Origin: Phoronis australis
Lineage: Eukaryota > Phoronida > Phoronidae
Direction: 5' to 3'
Length of the DNA: 64,000 bases
NCBI GenBank assembly: GCA_002633005.1
Contig: NMRA01000266.1
Span: 487,144-551,143 of the forward strand
A model generated the notes under the pieces. That model worked only from the letters and a program-made list of their open reading frames with translations, was not told the origin of the DNA and searched no databases. Positions 36,201 to 45,200 of the stretch are shown here, one piece after another (the stretch's first letter is position 1; each line of letters begins with the position of its first letter). A program made the position numbers and the translations under genes.

Positions 36201-39200
36201 GGTAACCTGTTTGTATTACCTCTAACTGCCAAATCACATGTAACCCGTTCATATTTCATATAAGTGCCAAATCATTGGTAATTTGACCGTATTCCATGTA
36301 ACTACCAAATCACAGGTAACCTGATCGTATTCCATGTCCTCTCATGAATTTCCTACTCCTCGTATAAACAGAAACTTGTGCGCAAGACTACGTAATTTCC
36401 AAAATGGTTCATACGGATTATGTTGGACCATTCTCTACCTTGAAAAGCGTTGAGCAAACTCAGAACAAGTCTTGCTTTTTTGCAAGAAAAGCGTTGAGCA
36501 AACTCAGAACAAGTCTTGCTTTTTTGCAAGAAAAGCGTTGAGCAAACTCAGAACCAGTCTTGCTTTTTTGCAAGAAAAGCGTTGAGCAAACTCAGAACAA
36601 GATGTTTTGGTGATGATTTCTGAGTAGATTTTCCACCGTGGTCTACTGAGGTATTGGCGTTCAGTGGTAGATGCACATTTAGAGAGAGGTATTTAGTCAG
36701 AAGTATAAAGCAAAAACTGCTGAACCAGATGAGTAAGAAACTAACAGACGTACAGATGAGATGGTGTGACTTTGTGGAGGACACACTGCTAGACCCTTGT
36801 GTCAGGTCTCTAGATACTTGACCTAGTGGGGCACACTGCTAGACCCTTGAGTCAGGTCTCTAGATACTTGACCTAGTGGGACACACTGCTAGACCCTTGA
36901 GTCAGGTCTCTAGATACTTGGCCTAGTGGGGCACACTGCTAGACCCTTGAGTCAGGTCTCTAGATACTTGACCTAGTGGGNCTTGAGTCAGTCTATAGCT
37001 ACTTGGCCTAGTGGGGCACACTGCTAGACCCTTGTGTCAGTCTACAGCTACTTGGCCTAGTGGGGCACACTGCTAGACCCTTGAGTCAGTCTACAGCTAC
37101 TTGACCTAGTGGGACACACTGCTAGACCCTTGAGTCAGGTCTCTAGATACTTGGCCTAGTGGGACACACTGCTAGACCCTTGAGTCAAGTCTCTAGCTCC
37201 TCAACTTGGTTTTCACTATACACGAATGTGAGCGGTGCAGTGGGACCACCTGAACGATCTGCGCACGTCTGGTACACGTCTGTCTGGTACACGTCCGTCT
37301 GGTACACGTCGCACCAGACCTCCTGTAAATTTTACATTAAGTCACAATAGATAATAACAGAAATGTGTAGATAAGGATTACGCTTGAGGGCGGACCTTGT
37401 CCAATCCTGCTCCAATGAGATGTTGATGTATATCGAGCTTGTCCAATCCTGCTCCAATGAGATGTTGATGTATATCGTAGATGTTCGCTAAGTACGTGCG
37501 GTTTGAGATGTCAACTCACTATGGCAAGGAACACTACTGCCCCCTCAGTCTCCTGCGTATATACGCTACCAGCGTAGAGGACATGGGGGATGACGGTGAT
37601 TCTGATGGCGGTGGGGAGCAAGAAGGAGCCGGGGTGGACAACAAAGTTGGTGAAGGTGAGCTGGGCTGTAGATGTTTTTTGTACTCTTTTTTGATCTCGT
37701 CGTCATATTCGTCATCTTCGTCATCCTCTCTATTGTCGACTTTTCTGTTAATTTCGCCAAGTGTCGCTCCACGGAGCACTTTCATTTGATCTGTTCCCAT
37801 GGTTTCTGCAAAGTCTTAAGTATTGTTTTGGGTAATATTTCAAACGAATAAGAGTATCTGGCAAGTGATTCCCTGGTATTTTGATTTAATGTTGATCATG
37901 TTTTCCTGATTTTGTTGCCATTGTCATTTTCATCTGTGCCACCATTGTCTCTGTAATTATCGTTGTCATCATATTTTTTTATTGTCACCGTCATCATCAT
38001 TTGAATCGATCATTATCACCATCATCACTGTCATCATTGCTGCTATCATCATTTTAATTTGTCATCATTACCATCACCATTGTCAACATCGTCTTCTCCA
38101 TCGTAATCGTCACTTAAATCACCAACACTGTCATCATCATTGTCATTACCATCAAGCTCTGCTTTTTGCGAAAAGTAAGGTGACACCTGACAAACAAACA
38201 GTTTTACCCCACAACGCATTGTTTGTCGGGTAAAATGGCGGCTTGGAAACGAAGGTGTGTCGAGAATGCTGCATTCTGATTGGTCTGTTAAGCTGTCACT
38301 CAAAATCCTGGCGATAGGTCAATCGTTGTCGTCATGATCATAGTCTCTATCATCACCACTATTACCGTTTTCATCATCATTGTCATTATCTACTGCTGTT
38401 GCCATCATCACATCATCAGCACCATTGTCGTCACCACCAACACAATAATTGTCATCATCACCATAACCTTCATCAGCATTGACACCGTCTACTTAATTCA
38501 TAGTTTCACACCAAATCTCTTGTCGTTTTACTGTCACCGTCTCATGCTTCATTCCAGCCACACCCATCCAAGACAGTGATGCCCCCTCCAACCTGTTCTC
38601 CACCACGGCCGACACTGTTCTGAGCCTCGTGAAGAGTGTCCTATCACCCACTGATGCTGGTCACCAAGGTGATACGGGTAAGGGGAAATGGCGGTCGCCA
38701 AAAGCAATCGGACAAAATCACGTTTCTTTGTCTAACTTAATCTTTGGGTAATGACGCATTGGGATTAGGTATTTCTGCTAATTTGGTTATGAATTTTGCT
38801 TGCACTCGGCTGTCGTGACTGGGAAGAATTCTGCTCATGTTGAATGATATAGGAATTCCGGGTCATTTTGCCCGATTCTTTTTGCCGTAAACTGCAAAAG
38901 GTGAATGTTTTCAACATGGGAACTGAATATCCACCCCTAAGTATTGCCCCACCAAATGGCTCTGTGGACATGACTGTGATGTGAACCTTTCCCCTTGTAG
39001 TGAATCGGAGAAGACTGGTCATGAGGGATGATAGTCGTCTTATACAGAATTTTGACACTGGAATCCCCAGTTATGAATTTGATGGAAACTGTAACAAAAA
39101 CAAAGGCATTTAAAACATCTGAAGAAAAACAAACAACAGAACTAAAAGCAATCATCAATTCAACATCATCGCCCCATCTAAGGCTTGATTTGGTATAGGT

Positions 39201-42200
39201 GTTCCTGGTCATTAGCAGAGTGTCTGTGTGAAATGTCGGTTAACCTCCTATAATTGCTTTCCTAGTTGGAGGACAATCTGCATCAAACATTTTTGTTTTT
39301 TCAGCCAAGCCAGTTAACCAGACAGTCTTCAATGAGACCTCTGGTGTCAATAAATCGTACTACGCACCCAACACAAACTTTAGCAAAGAAGGTCTTCCAC
39401 TTCCATGTACTCAAGATGGTGATGGTGAGGGGCAGGATCCTGATATTGTCACTGTATCCAAGGAGCTCTCTGGTGAGTTGCTGGGGTTGCTGTAATTAAG
39501 GATCTCTTTTGTGAGTTGCCATGGTTACTGTAACCAATGACCTCTCTGGAATCATAATAAAAAATTTGTTATTTTGCTCAAGGTCGGAGCTTTTCCCAAA
39601 TTCTAGAAAAAGGCAATATTGGCCATCTCAAATTCGAGAAATTATCGGATCTGAAGATCGAAAACACAAAATCCCATAAACACCTTTGTCCCAAATCCCA
39701 GAATCAGGATAATTCAATTTTTCAAAAGTATTTGTGTCCCAAATAATAAAGGCTGTGCCACAGTAGAGGACTTATATTGTAGTGTGAAAATTTTTTTTCT
39801 TTCAATAAACTGTTGTGGTATTGTTGGAATTTATTGGTTTGCTTTGATTAACATTCCAAATTATTATGGTATATTTCAAGTTTGTATTACACGTATGCAT
39901 TCTACAACAAATCTTCCCTGATGTAGCTCACAATATGGCCAACATGGGAAATTCTATCATGTCAAATTTCTCCACCAAAAATTTAAAGTCAAAGTTAGTC
40001 TACGGTTTATACCATAAAGATTAAAAGTTTCCATGATTTGGAGCAAAGGAATCGACCTTTGAAGAATGAAAAAAATTAAATTTTTGGCAATTACTTTCGT
40101 TCAAAACATGTGGAATAATATCGTAGGTATTTTACCTTTACAAATACTGCTGCATCTGCCCCCAGAGTTGTTTGCTGTAGTTTTTGTGTCTACCTGCTTT
40201 CTGAAAAAGCACCAAGGGTAAGATTTCTTGACTTGTGCTGCCTTTATATCTCAATTTTCCAATTTGCCGCCTACGTGTATGGCTTACTCCTCCAACTATC
40301 TGCTCCCAGGGGTCGTTTGGTTTAGTTTTCGTTAGTGGCTAGTACCTGGGAGTTTCCACAAAGCCAGCCAGGGTCACTTACACGAGTTGCCTGGGACAAC
40401 ACGTCCAGGAGTAGAGACCGTGCCTTATTCTGCCATGCTCCGTTTTACAGACTCCCAAACCCAGGTGAATGTGTCGGAGGAAACTAGCTCATCTGTACCC
40501 ACCTCTGAACCGGCGCCCGTTGTCACCAAGTTAGCCGACCATGAGCAACAACCAGTGGACATCTCACTGCCCAGTATAGTGACTCTAGTCGAGCGACCTT
40601 CGACCTCGGTCAGAGAAGTGCCGTGGTCTGCATACTCCTGTCTTGTGTGTGAACCTGTGACAGATAAGTGTATGACGAACACTTCAGATATTTGTAGTTA
40701 CGTGCGACTGGTGATGGCAAGTGTGCCTAGGCGTCCTTATGAGATGAGAACTCGAGAGTCTTCTGTGGTAACTGATGCTGTAGGAAATGGTGTACAATTA
40801 GAAACTGTTTCTTCAGTTTCTGAAAGTTCGCATTCGCAGACAATGACAGAATTGACATCTGAATCCACTGGCAGTCAGGACTCTGTGTTGTCATGGAAAC
40901 AGCTAAGCCACTCCCACTCCACCTCCACTGAGACTGGTGAAGTGGCTGATACACAAGAGACCGCGTCTTCGGTGGCAGCAGCCCCCTCTGTTGTTGAGCC
41001 AGATAGTGCGAGTTCATTTTCATCTGTATCCGAAGGTCTGAGTGTAGGTACTGACCGCGACGTGGTCCAGTCTCCACATTGTGACTCAGCANCTGTACCC
41101 ACCTCTGAACCGGCGCCCGTTGTCACCAAGTTAGCCGACCATGAGCAACAACCAGTGGACATCTCACTGCCCAGTATAGTGACTCTAGTCGAGCGACCTT
41201 CGACCTCGGTCAGAGAGGTGCCGTGGTCTGCATACTCCTGTCTAGTGTGTGAACCTGTGACGGATAAGTGTATGGCGAACACTTCAGATATTTGTAGTTA
41301 CGTGCGACTGGTGATGGCAAGTGTGCCTAGACGTCCTTATGAGATGAGAACTCGAGAGTCTTCTGTGGTAACTGATGCTGTAGGAAATGGTGTACAATTA
41401 GAAACTGTTTCTTCAGATTCTGAAAGTTCGCATTCGCAGACAGTGACAGAATTGACATCTGAATCCACTGTCAGTCAGGACTCTGTGTTGTCATGGAAAC
41501 AGCTAAGTCACACCCACTCCGCCTCCACTGAGACTGGTGAAGTGGCTGATACACAAGAGACCGCGTCTTCGGTGGCAGCAGCCCCCTCTGTTGTTGAGCC
41601 AGATAGTGCGAGTTCATTTTCATCTGTATCCGAAGGTCTGAGTGTAGCTACTGACCGCGACGTGGTCCAGTCTCCACATTGTGACTCAGCATCTTCAGAA
41701 TCTTCAGCATCCAGCTCAGTTACCACAAAGGCAGAAGACAGTGAAGACGTGTTGTCTTCTCAAACTGAACCCGTGGTTGTACAGTCTTCCTCTGGTGAAA
41801 CTAAGGAAAGTGAGGTTGTCTCCACTCCTCAGCTACAGTTGGAAACCAAAGTTGCTACTGACGAGATTGGGATAGCGTCGGACATATCATCAACCACAAA
41901 TGAGGAGGTCTCCGCCACCACATCTACCAAAGAGGTTACGACCCCGGTCGTTGACGAGTCTCAGGTCATCCACGCGCACGATACTAAGGAAGCGGTGGAT
42001 CTCCAGCCAGTAGCGCCCTCTGGCACCCTCATCAAGAAACTCATGCCCAAACGCGATGTGGTGATAATGAAGCTGAGTAACAACATACGTGCCTTGGAGG
42101 CCAACCTGTCTCTGACTAATTTGTAAGTAGAGTCCGCTCTATAATTGTTGTAATTGACGGGGCTTGGAATTTTCCTCATTTAAGAGGATTTCCTCTTTTT

Positions 42201-45200
42201 TGGTTTTAATTTCCTCGTATTTGATTTCCAATTTCTTCTTTTCATCTCTTTTTATCACTATTTTGACTTAATTCGTGCAAAAACACTCATTTCAGTTAAA
42301 TTTTACTACACACAAAAATTTCTAGCACACAAGCCTATTAATTTGTAGAATGATACATCACCTAGAAAAATTTCCGCTTTTTTTCAAATTTTTCATTCTA
42401 AGCCCTGAACTGAGCTTATGTAGGACATTTTTGAGATGTCTGTGTAAATAGTCAAATATCTACATTGATGGCTTGCAGAATACAACACAAAAACAAATAA
42501 ACTTTACATGCAACCCATCGCCAACCTATTGGGCATATTAATTCACCTGAATGCCCATTAAATTATCGAATATAGGCAATTCCTGCAGCAATCTAGCGCC
42601 CTAATAAAAAGAACTTGCAAGAGATTCTGGATAATTTAGAAACAAGTCTAGAGGGAGCACTCACTTGGAAACTGTGTACTTAAGCTGTTATATCAGGCAC
42701 AACAAAAAGTCAAGTAAATTTTGATCACGTGCTTTACATGGAAAACCCCATATTTACCGAAAATAGGAACGCTAAAGAATCTGATCGTTGATTGGTTACC
42801 AATCTGTCATCAGTTTGGTCACGTGACCATATCTTTATCTTTATTGAAGCAAAAAAGAAACCAAAGTACATTCAGATAGCTAAACATCAGTATTGATAAC
42901 GTGATGCAAATGCTGGAGATGAGATCTCAAAAACGCTGGCACGGTTTTGTATTGTGTGTTTATTGGATATCTGGTGCTATTGTTCTTCAATGCATATTTG
43001 TTAGTGTTGACTTGTGATCCTACCAATGATTGTGATCTTGCAGAACACGTCACTGAAGTGTCTAATGTCTGTTATGTCGCAGGTACTTGCAGGAACTTAG
43101 TCAGAAGTATAGAAAACAGAGAGAAGAGATGCAGAGAGCCCTCAATTGGACGATGGAGAAACTAATGAATACGACTAGGGAGGCGGAGCAAAAGGTAAGT
43201 CGAGTGTGAGGTACGTGTAGGTAGCTAAATGTTTTGTAAAATTTTATTTACTACTAGAGATGTCCCTTAGAACTCTGGCCTACCAAAGCATTTGATTAAG
43301 AACTGCACTAGATTTGTGTTTGAGTTTGAAATTACTTTGTTTGCATATTTTCAAACTTACACCACATTCTCCTGCGCTCTCAACTACAGAAGAAGTCTAC
43401 AAGACCAGTGTTATTCTTGCTTGTTTAAATACAGCACAAGACGAAAGTAATCGAATAAAATACAGCACAAGACAAAAGTGATCGAATAAAATACAGTTTC
43501 CCCTCCACGGCGACTAAATTTCAACGTCAGGACGATAACTGTCAGTGCGGCAAACTTTTAATTACAGTGTGGCTTAGCCACGCACAAGCTTTACTGATTC
43601 CGTTCATTCTCAGCCATGGTGGAGAGCAGTTTTGACAACTGATTTGGCTTCCACCCAACTGTTGTGGTGGGAATTCCGCGTCATTTTGTCTGAATTTTTT
43701 TTCGTTTACTGTAGTTATGTTGAGTGCTGCATCAGCTGGTCAAGAATGGCCAAGTTCAAAGGAAAATAAATAAAGAATAAAAGGGCTTATTAAACTATGT
43801 ATTCCATTCTTTCCATTGTATAACTGTAGAAAGCATGAGGACTGTGTCAACCTTCTTATGCCATGACAGTGACCATCATAATACTGAATTAAATTAAAGG
43901 GATCGACACTCGTTATTGTGTCAAAAAGGATGTTTAAATACACACCATAATTCAATTAATAGTTCTAAATAATAGAGCACTCTTGGGTATTGAGCATTAC
44001 CTTGCCATAGTTGGGAACGACTAATCACCCTGCTTGACCGCATTAAACACTTACTCCCTCTACAGGAGGTTGAGCGTAACAAAGACATGCAGCAGCTGCA
44101 GGCAACCATCTCAGAGATGTCAGCGTCGCTGCGTGCGGTAACGGAGCGCATGAACCACTTCCAGCAGGATGTAATCTCGCGTCACGTGATCCTAGTCTTC
44201 ATCGAGATGTTGTTCATGGCCTTCATGCTTGTGCTGTTCTGTCGAGGGCCGCGCCGGAGAGCCACCGTGAGTGATTACAACAACTTATTATCTGTCAATA
44301 CATAATTGTTAATTTCAGTCTTTTGTTTCTCTCTGAATTGCGTTGCTGCCATTAAAGTCAACGAGGTGTGGTTTGCTATTTATTCAAGCGTAACTAAAAC
44401 TTTACATTCAAAACATATTAATTTAACCTATGTGTACTGTCCATGATTGTCTCTTTATCCATTTTAGTCTAATTTTTTAGTCTATCATGGCAGCGACTTG
44501 TTTATTCCGTTTTGTTAAGGGTTTTCCCCTGTTGGAAAGATTATGAACTAAAGTCTATAGTTTTATTTTTGATAATTCTGAAGTTGGACCATAGCTGCAA
44601 AATCATCTTCAAATTTTAATGTTTACATTCATAGATAAGATACAAGAATATTTTACTGTTGGTGTTTGCATTGTTGCCTTGACTACTGGCCATTTCAGAG
44701 TGAATCCTCCGTTGAAAGAGTTAGGCACCCTTCAGCACAAAGGTCGCTTGTGCGTAAACATTCCGCCGACGGAACGATCGGTCATGAACCACCGGATAGA
44801 CCTGTGCACAAAAGAGCAGTCAGCTTTGGGGATCTGACTCAAAGGAATGATGGTAAAGTTTGAATTTTGCATTCTAGCGACATATTCGGTCTCCATCGAA
44901 AAAATAATGGCAGGCGGTCTGGTACACGTTGTACCAGACATGCGCAGGCCGCTTAGTTGGGCCTATTGTACTGATCACTTGGAAGCATATTTATGCTTTA
45001 TGAAATCAATGTATAGTCAAAATTGAGCTGAGGAGCTCGAAACCTGACTCAAGGGGCAAGCAGCATGGCCGAATGCGACTCGAACCCTCGACCTTTGGTA
45101 AAGAAGGCACACACCTATCTCACAGGACCACACTGCCTTTTTGGCTCTGGCATTTAATCACAAAGTTTTATTTAACAACAATTAGTTGTATTTAAAATTT

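Noticed and set aside
36782-37210. CRISPR-like repeat array
   Set aside because: Units are contiguous without unique spacers, and the genome is clearly animal.
40425-41726. Minus-strand frames opposite the long SUCO exon
   Set aside because: Shadows of the Ser/Glu-rich coding strand, duplicated with it.
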